Notes: a model not told the origin generated them from the letters alone. Positions 30,829 through 38,985 are shown, numbered from the stretch's first letter. The stretch: 64,000 nt of DNA from Streptomyces coacervatus (GCF_029223485.1 NZ_JARHTP010000002.1:62001-126000); one strand, 5' to 3'. Numbers and translations are program-made.

Positions 30829-31284
30829 ATGACCAAAGCGATAAAACTGCTGACCGCCCTTCCCCCGCCCCAGCGGCAGAGCCTGATGACGCTCGCGCAG
30901 GAGGTCTCCTTCCCGGAGGACACCCGGATCTTCGAGGCGGGAGGCAGGGCCGACCGATTCTGGGTCATCCGCTCCGGGGCGGTCTCGCTCGACCAGCGGG
31001 TCAACTCGCTGCAGCGGGTGACCGTGGCAAGCCTCGGCGCGGGCGATCTGCTCGGCTGGTCCTGGCTGTTCCCGCCGCACGAGTGGGACTTCGGCGCGGA
31101 GGCCTTCAGCCCCGTGCGCGCCTACGAGTTCGACGCGGCAGCGGTGCTGCGACTGTGCGAGGAGGACACGGAGCTCGGGCTTGCGCTGGTGCGCAGCGTC
31201 GCGGAGATCCTCGCGCACCGGCTGGAGATGACGCGGGGCAAGCTCATGGAGCAGCACGCGGGCCGCGGGCGCAGCCTGCTCTGA
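30829..31284 (+). CDS. Stand-alone cyclic-nucleotide-binding-like domain protein
   Basis: 151 residues forming a single Crp/Fnr-type cNMP-binding beta roll (EDTRIFEAGGRADRFWVIRSG, VTVASLGAGDLLGWSWLFPP) with C-terminal helix, but no helix-turn-helix domain. The phosphate-binding cassette region reads GWSWLFPPHEWDFGAEA and has no recognisable Arg that would hold a cyclic phosphate, so it may sense another ligand or act as an adaptor. ATG at 30829 has GAGGAG nine bases upstream; earlier in-frame starts lack a site. It lies just downstream of the candidate RNA's terminator. Confidence 0.8.
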   Translation: MTKAIKLLTALPPPQRQSLMTLAQEVSFPEDTRIFEAGGRADRFWVIRSGAVSLDQRVNSLQRVTVASLGAGDLLGWSWLFPPHEWDFGAEAFSPVRAYEFDAAAVLRLCEEDTELGLALVRSVAEILAHRLEMTRGKLMEQHAGRGRSLL

Positions 31285-31353
31285 ACGCTCTGCTGGCAGT
31301 GCTGATGTGTGGCTCCGCCGCGGGGCGGTGATGTGCCGTCGGCCGTCTGCAGC

Positions 31354-31395
31354 GCCGTCGTGGCTGGTCGCGCAGTTCCCCGCGCCCCTTCAGGC
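31354..31395. repeat. Streptomyces G/C-rich intergenic repeat, copy 2
   Basis: Contains GCCGTCGTGGCTGGTCGCGC then AGTTCCCCGCGCCCCTTCAG. It lies between the converging ends of the cNMP-like gene and the MFS gene, a typical 3'-3' location. Confidence 0.85.
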
Positions 31396-31443
31396 AGCTG
31401 CCGTACCGCAGCGGACTTCGCCGGACCCGCCCAGGCCCTGGAG

Positions 31444-32775
31444 TCAGATGCGGTAGCGGCGCAGTGCCGGGACCGCGGCGGCCAGGGTCAGCATTACGGC
31501 GACGACGAGCAGGCCGCCGCCCGCGACCGCCGTGCGCGGGCCGAAGGCCGAGCCCGCGGTTCCGTGCAGGACGTCGGCGAGGCGCGGGCCGCCCGCGACG
31601 ACGACGGTGAAGACGCCCTGCATACGGCCGCGCATCTCGTCGGTGGCGGCGGACAGCAGGATCGCCCCGCGGAAGACCATGGAGACCATGTCGGCGACCC
31701 CGGCCAGGGCCAGGAACCCGGCCGCGATCCACAGGTTGCCGCTCAGCCCGAACCCGGCGATCGCGGCGCCCCAGGCGACGACCGCGCCGATCACCATCCA
31801 GCCGTGTCGGCGGGCCCGGGAGAACGTGCCGGAGAACAGGCCGCCCAGCACGGCGCCGATCGGGATCGCCGCGAACAGCAGGCCGAGCGCGAGCCCTTCG
31901 CCGTAGGAGCCGAAGGTCTGGTGGGCCAGCTGCGGGAACAGGGCGCGGGGCATGCCGAAGACCATCGCGATGATGTCGGCGAGGAAGGACAGCAGCAGCA
32001 CCTTGTGCAGGGAGATGTAGCGGAAGCCCTCCGCGATCTCGCGTACTCCGGCGCGCCGCGCGGCCGTGCCCGCGAGGGGCGGCAGGGAAGGCAGCTGGTA
32101 GACCGCCCACACCGTCACGCAGAGCGCGAGGGCGTCGATCAGGTACAGCTCGGGCAGGCCGATGACGGGGATCAGCGCACCGGCGAGCAGCGGTCCGACC
32201 ACCTGCCCGGTCTGCATGACGGTCGAACCGAGGGCATTGGCTGCGGGCAGTTGGCCCTCGGGGACCAGGCGGGCTATGGAGGCGTTGCGGGCGGGGGCGT
32301 TCAGGCCCCAGAACGCCTGCTGCATCGCGAGCAGGACCATCAGCGCGGCCACGGACTCCAGCCCGGTGAAGGCCTGGAGCCAGAACAGCAGCGAGGTGAC
32401 GGCTATGCCGGTGTTCGTGATCAGGAGCAGCTTGCGGCGGTCCATGCTGTCGGCGACCGCACCGCCCCACAGCGCGAACACGATCAGCGGCAGCAGACCG
32501 GCGAGGCTCGCCGCGCCGACCCACGCCGAGGAACCGGTGATGTCGTAGATCTGCTTGGGCACGGCGACCGCCGTGAGCTGGCTGCCGACCGCTGTGACGA
32601 TCGTCGAGGACCACAGTCGGCGGTAGGCCGGGATGCGCAGGGGGCGGGTGTCCATCGCCCAACGGCGCCAGCCGCGCCGGGGCGGTTCGACCGCGACCGG
32701 GTCCGGGGGCTTTGGCGTCTGCGGTTCGGTACTGCTCTCGCTGGTGTCCACGGGCGTCCTGGTTGCTCGGTACAT
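31444..32775 (-). CDS. MFS transporter (EntS/MFS_3-like)
   Basis: 443 residues: a 45-residue Pro-rich cytoplasmic N-terminus, then 12 helices. LRIPAYRRLWSSTIVTAVGSQLTAVAVPKQIY and ALWGGAVADSMDRRKLLL (loop 2-3 motif A) match MFS_3 exporters of the enterobactin-exporter type; MQQAFWGLNAPARNASIARLVP is the second family hallmark. Twelve-helix proteins like this export siderophores, macrolides or other metabolites. No siderophore genes are nearby. It converges with the cNMP-like gene. Confidence 0.88.
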   Translation of the reverse strand: MYRATRTPVDTSESSTEPQTPKPPDPVAVEPPRRGWRRWAMDTRPLRIPAYRRLWSSTIVTAVGSQLTAVAVPKQIYDITGSSAWVGAASLAGLLPLIVFALWGGAVADSMDRRKLLLITNTGIAVTSLLFWLQAFTGLESVAALMVLLAMQQAFWGLNAPARNASIARLVPEGQLPAANALGSTVMQTGQVVGPLLAGALIPVIGLPELYLIDALALCVTVWAVYQLPSLPPLAGTAARRAGVREIAEGFRYISLHKVLLLSFLADIIAMVFGMPRALFPQLAHQTFGSYGEGLALGLLFAAIPIGAVLGGLFSGTFSRARRHGWMVIGAVVAWGAAIAGFGLSGNLWIAAGFLALAGVADMVSMVFRGAILLSAATDEMRGRMQGVFTVVVAGGPRLADVLHGTAGSAFGPRTAVAGGGLLVVAVMLTLAAAVPALRRYRI

Positions 32776-32871
32776 CTTTCGGGGCCAGGGTTCACTATCC
32801 CAGCCCCGTGCGGGAGTTCGGGACGCGCGATCTCAGCTTGTGGACTTCGGGGTGTGGACTTCACAGGCCCT

Positions 32872-33486
32872 TCATGCCCTGGCGACGAGCATGCCGCCGA
32901 GGGCGATCATCGTCGCGGCGACCAGTCCGTCCAGCACCCGCCAGGCGGCCGGCCTGGCCAGGAAGCGGCCCAGTGCCCGTCCGCCGAACCCGAGCGCGGC
33001 GAACCAGCAGAGACTGGCGAGGGCGGCACCGAGGCCGAAGGTCCACCGCAGTGGGCCGCGGTGGGCGGCGATCGAGCCGAGGAGGAACACGGTGTCGAGG
33101 TAGACATGCGGGTTGAGCCACGTCAGCGCGAGGCAGGTCAGCACGGCCCGTCTGCGCGAGACCGTCGTCTCCCCCTCGGTCGGCAGGGCGCCGCCGGGCC
33201 GCAGTACCCGGCGGGCGGCGAGGGCGCCGTAGCAGAGCAGGAAGGCGCCGCCGATCCAGCCGACCGCGGTCAGCGCCCCCGGCCATGCCACCACCACCGC
33301 GCCGACCCCGCCGACGCCGAGCGCGATCAGGACGGCGTCGGACAGGGCGCAGATGCCGACGACGGCGAGGACCGCGTCGCGGCGGATTCCCTGGCGCAGG
33401 ACGAAGGCGTTCTGGGCGCCGATGGCGACGATGAGCGAGAGGCCGGTGCCGAAGCCTGCGGCCGCGGCGGTCAGAGCATTGGTCAT
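32872..33486 (-). CDS. LysE-type amino-acid exporter
   Basis: 204-residue, six-helix exporter of the LysE/ArgO family. It begins LTAAAAGFGTGLSLIVAIGAQNAFVLRQGI, where the GAQNAFVLRQG motif is diagnostic; LTWLNPHVYLDTVFLLGS is the second conserved helix pair. Family members export Lys, Arg or related basic amino acids. The divergent neighbour encodes the cognate ArgP/LysG-type regulator, 66 bases away, the standard arrangement. Confidence 0.92.
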   Translation of the reverse strand: MTNALTAAAAGFGTGLSLIVAIGAQNAFVLRQGIRRDAVLAVVGICALSDAVLIALGVGGVGAVVVAWPGALTAVGWIGGAFLLCYGALAARRVLRPGGALPTEGETTVSRRRAVLTCLALTWLNPHVYLDTVFLLGSIAAHRGPLRWTFGLGAALASLCWFAALGFGGRALGRFLARPAAWRVLDGLVAATMIALGGMLVARA

Positions 33487-33523
33487 GGCATCGACGCTAC
33501 GGAGACGATCACTGCACGTACAG

Positions 33524-33547
33524 CTAAAGATTCTTACGTATCATTAG
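33524..33547. promoter_or_regulatory. Likely LysG/ArgP operator
   Basis: An AT-rich interrupted palindrome between divergent lysE and lysG: outer arms CTAA...TTAG and inner GAT...ATC with 18 of 24 positions symmetric. It ends five bases before the regulator start. AT-rich LysR boxes of this kind are unusual against the surrounding 72% G+C. Confidence 0.55.
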
Positions 33548-33552
33548 CGCTT

Positions 33553-34479
33553 GTGAAGACAGAGCTGACGGAGCTGCCCCTCGATCAGGTGCGGACGCTG
33601 CTGGCGGTGGTGGACGAGGGCACGTTCGACGCTGCCGCCGCGGCACTGCATGTGACACCGTCGGCGGTCAGTCAGCGGGTGAAGGCGCTGGAGCAGCGCA
33701 CGGGCCGGGTGCTGCTGATGCGCACGAAGCCGGTTCGGCCGACGGAGTCGGGCGAGGTCGTCGTGCGGTTCGCCCGTCAGTTGGCGCGACTGGAGCGTGA
33801 TGCGCGTGCCGAGCTCGGTATGAGCGGGGCCGGGGAGCCGACCCGGGTGTCGATCGCGGTGAACGCCGACTCGCTGGCCACCTGGCTCCTCCCGGCGCTC
33901 ACGCGGGTGCGGCACGAGCCCCGGCTCTGTTTCGAGCTGCGCCGCGAGGACGAGACCCGTACGGCGTCGCTGCTGCGGGAGGGTCAGGTGATGGCGGCGG
34001 TGACGTCGTCCGCCGAGCCTGTCACGGGCTGCAGCGTGCGCGCGCTGGGACGGATGCGTTATCTCCCGGTGGCCAATCCGGACTTCGCCCGGGAGCACTT
34101 CGGCGGACCGCTGCGGGAGGCGCTCGTGGCGGCGCCCACGGTGGCCTTCGACCGTAGCGACGACCTGCAGGACGCGTTTGTACGCCGACTGCGGCGCGGC
34201 AAGGGCGGCGCCGGTCCGGTACGGCATTTCGTGCCCACCTCGGAGGGGTTTGCCGAGGCTGTCGCGGCGGGCCTGGGCTGGGGTCTGGTGCCCGAGGTAC
34301 AGGCCGAACCGCTCCTGCAGGCCGGCCGTCTGGTCCACCTCGCGCCGGACGAGGCCCTCGACGTCCCGCTGTACTGGCAGCAGTGGAAGTTGGACTCCCC
34401 GGCGCTCGCCGCGGTGGCCGAGGCGGTGGCGGAAGCGGCCGCCGTGGCGCTGCGCGGAGCGGTCACCCTGCGCCACTGA
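33553..34479 (+). CDS. LysR-type regulator, ArgP/LysG group
   Basis: 308 residues. N-terminal LysR helix-turn-helix LDQVRTLLAVVDEGTFDAAAAALHVTPSAVSQRVKALEQ, then the effector domain (VSIAVNADSLATWLLPAL, typical of ArgP) up to the C-terminus. It would activate the divergent lysE exporter when basic amino acids accumulate. GTG at 33553 begins the conserved domain and follows the operator directly, suggesting a leaderless or very short-leader message; very long upstream open frame is an artefact of G+C content. Confidence 0.92.
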   Translation: MKTELTELPLDQVRTLLAVVDEGTFDAAAAALHVTPSAVSQRVKALEQRTGRVLLMRTKPVRPTESGEVVVRFARQLARLERDARAELGMSGAGEPTRVSIAVNADSLATWLLPALTRVRHEPRLCFELRREDETRTASLLREGQVMAAVTSSAEPVTGCSVRALGRMRYLPVANPDFAREHFGGPLREALVAAPTVAFDRSDDLQDAFVRRLRRGKGGAGPVRHFVPTSEGFAEAVAAGLGWGLVPEVQAEPLLQAGRLVHLAPDEALDVPLYWQQWKLDSPALAAVAEAVAEAAAVALRGAVTLRH

Positions 34480-34480
34480 C

Positions 34481-34493
34481 TTGCGTGATGCAA
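34481..34493 (+). promoter_or_regulatory. HxlR autoregulatory operator
   Basis: TTGCGTGATGCAA, a 13-bp near-palindrome (TTGC-N5-GCAA), followed by TCGAC. Two more copies flank the promoter of the MFS gene at 38097 and 38138. A TACGAT -10 (34500-34505) lies seven bases downstream of it and seven before the regulator's GTG. Confidence 0.6.
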
Positions 34494-34511
34494 TCGACGT
34501 ACGATGGGGGA

Positions 34512-34997
34512 GTGCTTCCTCGTACGTACGAAGGTCAGATCTGCTCGATCGCCCGGTCGCTCGAAGTGGTGGGTGAGCGCTGGACGTTGCTCATCGTGCG
34601 TGATGCCCTGCGCGGCACCCGGAGGTTCGAGGACTTCCGCGGCAACCTCGGCATCGCGCACAACGTGCTGTCCGACCGGCTGGGCAAGCTGGTCGAGGCG
34701 GGCATCCTGGAGCGGCGCCTCTATCAGACCCGGCCGGAGCGGTACGAGTACCTGGTGACCCCGGCGGGCCTGGACCTGTGGCCGGTGATCATGTCCATGC
34801 TGCTGTGGGGGGACCGGCACCGGGCTCCGGAGGGACCGCCGCTGGTGGTCCTGCACCGCGGCTGCGGCGGCCGGCTGCAGCCCGGGCTCACCTGCTCCGG
34901 CTGCGGCAGGCCGCTGGGACCGCTGGACTGCGACATGGAGTCCGGGCCCGGTGCTCAGCCGGCGGGTGACACGGTCAGGCCCGCGAGCCCCGCGTAG
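34512..34997 (+). CDS. HxlR-family transcriptional regulator
   Basis: 161 residues. The HxlR winged helix is clear: CSIARSLEVVGERWTLLIVRDALRGTRRFEDFRGNLGIAHNVLSDRLGKLVEAGILER, then YEYLVTPAGLDLWPVI. A C-terminal CxxGxxC...CSGCGRPL...C segment (LHRGCGG..LTCSGCGRPLGPLDC) could bind a metal and is a common extension in actinobacterial HxlR proteins. GTG at 34512 fits a leaderless transcript from TACGAT; an ATG at 34488 would overlap the operator. Its last 43 bases overlap the end of the hydrolase gene on the other strand. The shared palindrome ties it to the MFS-hydrolase operon. Confidence 0.88.
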   Translation: MLPRTYEGQICSIARSLEVVGERWTLLIVRDALRGTRRFEDFRGNLGIAHNVLSDRLGKLVEAGILERRLYQTRPERYEYLVTPAGLDLWPVIMSMLLWGDRHRAPEGPPLVVLHRGCGGRLQPGLTCSGCGRPLGPLDCDMESGPGAQPAGDTVRPASPA

Positions 34998-36634
34998 TAG
35001 GCGAACCTGAACGGGCTGAAGAGCTGATTCCGTTCGACGAGAGCGTGCAGGATCCGCCCGCGCAGCTCGGCCAGCGATGCGTCGCCCGGGTGACTCAGCA
35101 GGGCGCAGTCGACGATCCTGAGCGCCACGGCCGGTTCCCCGCGCGCCAGCAGTTCCTCACCCGCCGAACCGAACGCCTCCGCCCGGCCGCCGGCCAGCAG
35201 GTCCAGCGCCGCGGCCCACTGCGCCCGGCCGATGGGGTCCACACCGTCCCCGTCCGCCTTCCAGTAGCCGGTCCTCTGGTCGTGGACGCGCTGGACGAAG
35301 CCCTCGCGCATGACCAGGTACGGGAGGATCGCGGCCGGATGCCCACGCAGGACCTCGGGAAGGTGGTCGCGGTCCAGGATGTCGGTCAGTGAGCGGCCCG
35401 CGACGATGTCGTCCGCGACGACGGCGTGCAGATCACGCAGGGCGGCGAGCAGGCCGGGGAACGCCTCGACGGTGAAGTTCTCGGTCAGCGGCGGGTGGCC
35501 GTGGATCAGCAGCCGGGGTCGTAGGTCCTGGACCGTCCGCAGTGCGTCGAACAGGCCCTCGGCCGAACCTTCGGCGAAGAACGGCGCACCGAGGTACGGC
35601 ATACACATGTCGCCGGTGAACACCACGCCCTCGTCCGGCAGTTGGACGAGAAGACCGTCGCGGGTCTCGCCTCCGGCAATCGGGATGAGCGTGAACCTCC
35701 GCCCGCCGACGGTCAGGGTCTCGGGCTGCTCGACGAGCCGGTCCGGCACGATGTGCGGGCGACGGTCCTGGCCGTCCGGCAGCAGGGCGGGGAAGGGCGG
35801 TGGGCTCGCGGCCTGCAGCGCGAGTTCGTCGGGGAAGGCGGCCTGGGCGACGACTCGGGTTCCGGGGCCGACCAGTGCCTCCAGGCCGCCGATGTGGTCG
35901 AAGTGGCCGTGGGTGAGGATCACCTGGGTGATCGGTGCCCGGGTGACGGCCCGCAGGTCGCGCAGGGCCGCCTCGACATGCCGGGGGTGGCTCGCCGCGT
36001 CGATCGCCACGATGCCGTCGTCGGTGACGACGAATGCGAAGTCGGCGAAGTCGTAGCCCTGGGCGACATGCACGCCGGGGGCCATTTCCACGAGCCGGGG
36101 CGCGGTCATGCGCAGGCCGTCCTCGGCGCTGACGAGGTAGTCCGTGACGAGTGACAGGTCGGGTGCGTGTCCGAGGCGGTCGCGCGCGGCGCGGGCTTCC
36201 TCCGTACGGCCCTGGCATGCGTAGGCACGGGCCAGGGCGGCGTGCACGGAGTGCAGGAACCCCGCCGGGAACTGGTCCCGCACGGCGAGCACGAACTCCA
36301 GGTCGGCGATCACCGTGTCGGCCCGGCCGGAGCAGTCCGGGAAGCCCGCGAGGACGGTTCCCCGGAAGTACTGCGGCAGCCCGAGATCGCGTGCCGCCGC
36401 CGCGTCGAGCCGGGCGAACGCCTTGTCGTCCGGCCCGTCCAGGCGGGCCTGGAAGACGCCCGCCAGGCTTTCGGCCAGGGCCGATTCGGGGCGTTCGGCG
36501 CTGAGGGCGGTGAAGTAGTCGTGGCCTTCGCGGAATTGGCGGGTCGCGAGCATCTGCTGGGCGAGCACGGTGGTCACCCGGTCGGGGATGCCGGGCCAGC
36601 GCACGGCACGGCGCAGGGCGTCGGTCTCCTTCAT
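34955..36634 (-). CDS. Metallo-beta-lactamase-fold hydrolase, alkylsulfatase-like
   Basis: 559 residues. Residues about 1-175 are helical (TPR-like or dimerisation region); 180-410 form an MBL domain with VHVAQGYDFADFAFVVTDDGIVAIDAA, the zinc motif THGHFDHIGG, the third His region GGETRDGLLV and LLIHGHPPLTENF; the C-terminal 140 residues are again helical with GRAEAFGSAGEELLARGEPAVALRIVD. The MBL plus helical extension resembles alkylsulfatase/SDS-hydrolase-like enzymes. Strong ribosome site GAAGGAGA. It is the second gene of an operon with a DHA2 exporter, 19 bases downstream, separated by a tandem 23-base duplication. Confidence 0.82.
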   Translation of the reverse strand: MKETDALRRAVRWPGIPDRVTTVLAQQMLATRQFREGHDYFTALSAERPESALAESLAGVFQARLDGPDDKAFARLDAAAARDLGLPQYFRGTVLAGFPDCSGRADTVIADLEFVLAVRDQFPAGFLHSVHAALARAYACQGRTEEARAARDRLGHAPDLSLVTDYLVSAEDGLRMTAPRLVEMAPGVHVAQGYDFADFAFVVTDDGIVAIDAASHPRHVEAALRDLRAVTRAPITQVILTHGHFDHIGGLEALVGPGTRVVAQAAFPDELALQAASPPPFPALLPDGQDRRPHIVPDRLVEQPETLTVGGRRFTLIPIAGGETRDGLLVQLPDEGVVFTGDMCMPYLGAPFFAEGSAEGLFDALRTVQDLRPRLLIHGHPPLTENFTVEAFPGLLAALRDLHAVVADDIVAGRSLTDILDRDHLPEVLRGHPAAILPYLVMREGFVQRVHDQRTGYWKADGDGVDPIGRAQWAAALDLLAGGRAEAFGSAGEELLARGEPAVALRIVDCALLSHPGDASLAELRGRILHALVERNQLFSPFRFAYYAGLAGLTVSPAG

Positions 36635-36674
36635 GGTGTCTCCTTCAGTGGCGTCATGGGGCTTCCTTCAGTGG
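36629..36674. repeat. Tandem 23-base duplication at an operon junction
   Basis: Two adjacent 23-base units (36629-36651 and 36652-36674), identical at 19 positions. On the minus strand each reads CCACTGAAGGA...CCATGA, i.e. the end of the exporter gene plus an ATGA stop/start overlap. The upstream unit provides the exporter's stop, the downstream one the hydrolase's ribosome site and ATG. Confidence 0.75.
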
Positions 36675-38069
36675 TGTGGGCCGCGGCCGGGCGGCCTTCT
36701 CGGGTTCCGGACGCGGTGCACGGATGCGGCCCAGGGCGAGCGAGACGACGGCGGCGAGCCAGCCGGCGCCGGTGACCATCAGCCAGGCGTGGCGGAAGCC
36801 GCCGAGGGCCTGGGGTCCGGGTGTGCCGAGGAGGGCCACCAGGGCTGCGACGCCGACGACGGCGCCCAGTTGGCGCAGGGCGGATGTCATGCCGATGCCG
36901 GTGGCCAGGCGCTGCGGCGGCAGTTCCAGGACTGCCGCGCTGCCGAGCGCAGGCAGGGAGAGGCCGACTCCGGCGCCGGTGAGCGTCGCCGCCGGGAACA
37001 GGACCGGCCAGTAGTGCGGTTCGGTCGTGGCGGTCAGGGCCAGGAGGAGCGGGCCGGTGCCGAAGAGAAGGGTGCCGGGCACGGCGGCGACCCGCGGCCC
37101 GTACCGGTCCGTGAGCCGGCCGGCCGCCGGGGCCAAGACGGCGGCCATCACTGGTCCCGGTGTGACCGCGGCTCCGGCGCGCAGGACCGACCAGTCCCAC
37201 ACCGTGGTCAGGAACAGCACATTGCACAGCAGCGACGCGAAGAATCCGGCGCCGAAGACGAACGTGCCGATGGTGGCCACGGTGAAGGAGCGGAGGCGGA
37301 ACAGGCCGAGGTCGGCCACCGGTGCCGGGTGCGCGACGGACCGTACGACGAACAGGGGCAGCAGCACGGCGGCGGTCCCGAACGCGGCGAGCACTCGGCC
37401 CGAACTCCAGCCCCAGTCCGCGCCCTTGACGATCCCCAGCGCGAGGCCGCCGACGGCGCCGGCCAGCAGCAGCGCGCCGAGGGCGTCGGGAATGCCCTTC
37501 GCCCGCTCGTCCCGGCTCTCGCGCAGCAGCCGCGAGGCCACGGCCAGTGCGGGCAGGCCGATGACCAGGTTGACGAAGAACACCGCGCGCCAGCCCTGCC
37601 AGTCCACCAGCAGTCCGCCGAGCGACGGCCCTACGCCGGCGGCGACCGCACCCGCGGCCGTCGAGAGCGCGATCGCGGTGCCGCGCCGCTCGGGCGGGAA
37701 CTCCGGCAGGGTCAGGCTCAGCGAGGTCGGCAGCACGGTCGCGGCGCCCAGTGCCTGCACGAGGCGTGCCGCGACGAGGACCGGCACCGAAGGGGCCAGG
37801 CCGCTCGCCACGGACGCGGCAATGAACAGCAGCAGGCCCGCGAGGAAGAGTCGTCGGCGTCCGTACCGGTCGGCCAGGCGGCCCGCCGGTACGAGGGCCG
37901 CGGCGAACATCACGCTGTACCCGTTCAGCACCCACGACAGGTCTGCAAGGGAGTCGCCCGGAAACGACCGTCCGAGGTCGGTGAACGCGATGTTCACGAT
38001 GGTGACGTCCAGCAGGGCCATGAAGACCACGGCCGAGGTGACGACGAGGACCTTCCAGCGACGCTCCAT
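36654..38069 (-). CDS. MFS exporter, DHA2 (EmrB/QacA) type
   Basis: 471 residues with about 14 helices. N-terminal VTSAVVFMALLDVTIVNIAF (motif D1), LSWVLNGYSVMFAAALVPAGRLADRYGRRRLFL (motif A), VQALGAATVLPTSLSL, and the motif-C region STAAGAVAAGVGPSLGGLLVDWQGWRAVFFVNL are all clear. Such exporters remove drugs, quaternary ammonium compounds or antibiotics. It heads an operon with the hydrolase; two copies of the HxlR-type palindrome flank its promoter, so induction through the HxlR regulator is likely. Confidence 0.92.
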   Translation of the reverse strand: MERRWKVLVVTSAVVFMALLDVTIVNIAFTDLGRSFPGDSLADLSWVLNGYSVMFAAALVPAGRLADRYGRRRLFLAGLLLFIAASVASGLAPSVPVLVAARLVQALGAATVLPTSLSLTLPEFPPERRGTAIALSTAAGAVAAGVGPSLGGLLVDWQGWRAVFFVNLVIGLPALAVASRLLRESRDERAKGIPDALGALLLAGAVGGLALGIVKGADWGWSSGRVLAAFGTAAVLLPLFVVRSVAHPAPVADLGLFRLRSFTVATIGTFVFGAGFFASLLCNVLFLTTVWDWSVLRAGAAVTPGPVMAAVLAPAAGRLTDRYGPRVAAVPGTLLFGTGPLLLALTATTEPHYWPVLFPAATLTGAGVGLSLPALGSAAVLELPPQRLATGIGMTSALRQLGAVVGVAALVALLGTPGPQALGGFRHAWLMVTGAGWLAAVVSLALGRIRAPRPEPEKAARPRPTPLKEAP

Positions 38070-38096
38070 GTTCCGCCTCCGGCACCGGGCGGTGGA

Positions 38097-38150
38097 TTGC
38101 TTGATGCAATCGACTCAATCGACTATAGAGACGTGACTTGCATCAAGCAA
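38097..38150 (-). promoter_or_regulatory. Promoter of the MFS operon flanked by two HxlR-type operators
   Basis: Palindromes TTGCTTGATGCAA (38097-38109) and TTGCATCAAGCAA (38138-38150) are exact reverse complements, each followed by TCGA. Reading leftward, TTGCTT within the right copy, 17 bases, and TATAGT form a good -35/-10 pair; a TTGATG/17/TATAGA pair also exists rightward. Repressor binding would cover the -35 and the start region. Confidence 0.65.
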
Positions 38151-38168
38151 TCGAGTACGCCGATGCCG

Positions 38169-38876
38169 TCAGGAACCCATTGCCGCCAGCTGCGCCGCGG
38201 CGCTGTCCAGCAGCATCTCCAGTGCCGTCGGATAGGCGCTGTCGGCCATGCGGGCCGCCAGCAGGGGTGCCGCCTCGGCGATGCGCGGGTGGGTGGTGCG
38301 GGGCAGCCGGGCGTACGTGGAGCGCCACATGTCCTCGTCGGCGCGCAGGGCGGCGCTGGGCAGTGCGAGGGAGGCGGCGTCGAGGGCGGCGAAGGCCAGG
38401 GTCTGGTCGATGAAGGCGTGGTAGATGCGCACCGTGTCCGGGAGCGGGAAGCCGGCGGTGCGCAGGACGTCCAACACGGCCTCGTCGGCGGCCAGTTCGT
38501 TGGCACGGCCGGTGACCCGGCTCGTGGTCAGCACCGCCGCCTGCGGGTGGGCGACGTAGGCGGCGTGGATGCGCAGCCCGACGGCGCGCAGGTCCGCCCG
38601 CCACTCCCCCGTCGGGCGCCAGCCGTCCAGGGCCTGGCCGATGAGTGCGTCGCCGATGGCGAGGGTGAGCTCGTCCATGCCCCGGAAATAGCGGTAGAGC
38701 GTGCTCGGGTCGGCGTCCAGGGCCAGGCCGAGGCGGCGGGCGGTGAGCCCCGCGCTGCCGTGCTCGCGCAGCATCCGCAGCGCGGTCTCGACGATCAGCC
38801 GCTCGGACAGCACCGTGCCGCTCTTGGTGGGACGGCGTCTGCGGCGCCTCTCCTCGGGCACCACCGGTTTGGGCAT
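38169..38876 (-). CDS. TetR-family regulator
   Basis: 235 residues. After a basic RRRRRRPTKSG N-terminus comes the TetR helix-turn-helix: LIVETALRMLREHGSAGLTARRLGLALDADPSTLYRYFRGMDELTLAIGD. The C-terminal ligand domain has no recognisable specificity. ATG at 38876 is the first in-frame start after the intergenic operator. It is divergent from a saccharopine-dehydrogenase-like gene 109 bases away and probably represses it; it could also influence the MFS operon behind it. Confidence 0.88.
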   Translation of the reverse strand: MPKPVVPEERRRRRRPTKSGTVLSERLIVETALRMLREHGSAGLTARRLGLALDADPSTLYRYFRGMDELTLAIGDALIGQALDGWRPTGEWRADLRAVGLRIHAAYVAHPQAAVLTTSRVTGRANELAADEAVLDVLRTAGFPLPDTVRIYHAFIDQTLAFAALDAASLALPSAALRADEDMWRSTYARLPRTTHPRIAEAAPLLAARMADSAYPTALEMLLDSAAAQLAAMGS

Positions 38877-38899
38877 GGCGACCTCCCGAACACTTATGC

Positions 38900-38937
38900 C
38901 AACGCCATTGACCTTACGCGGACCGACGGCGTTGTAT
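38900..38937 (+). promoter_or_regulatory. TetR operator and promoter of the saccharopine-dehydrogenase-like gene
   Basis: TTGACC (38908-38913), 18 bases, TTGTAT (38932-38937). Inverted 7-base arms CAACGCC (38900-38906) and GGCGTTG (38928-38934) bracket the -35 and overlap the -10, fitting a TetR site. Confidence 0.5.
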
Positions 38938-38985
38938 CTCCGGCGGGGCCCCTCGTCATCAACCCTCCGGACAGGGAGATCTGTC

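Noticed and set aside
31309..33552. Long plus-strand extension upstream of the LysR gene
   Set aside because: Antisense to the MFS and LysE genes, low-complexity Arg/Gly/Glu composition, no domains; the conserved LysR start is at 33553.
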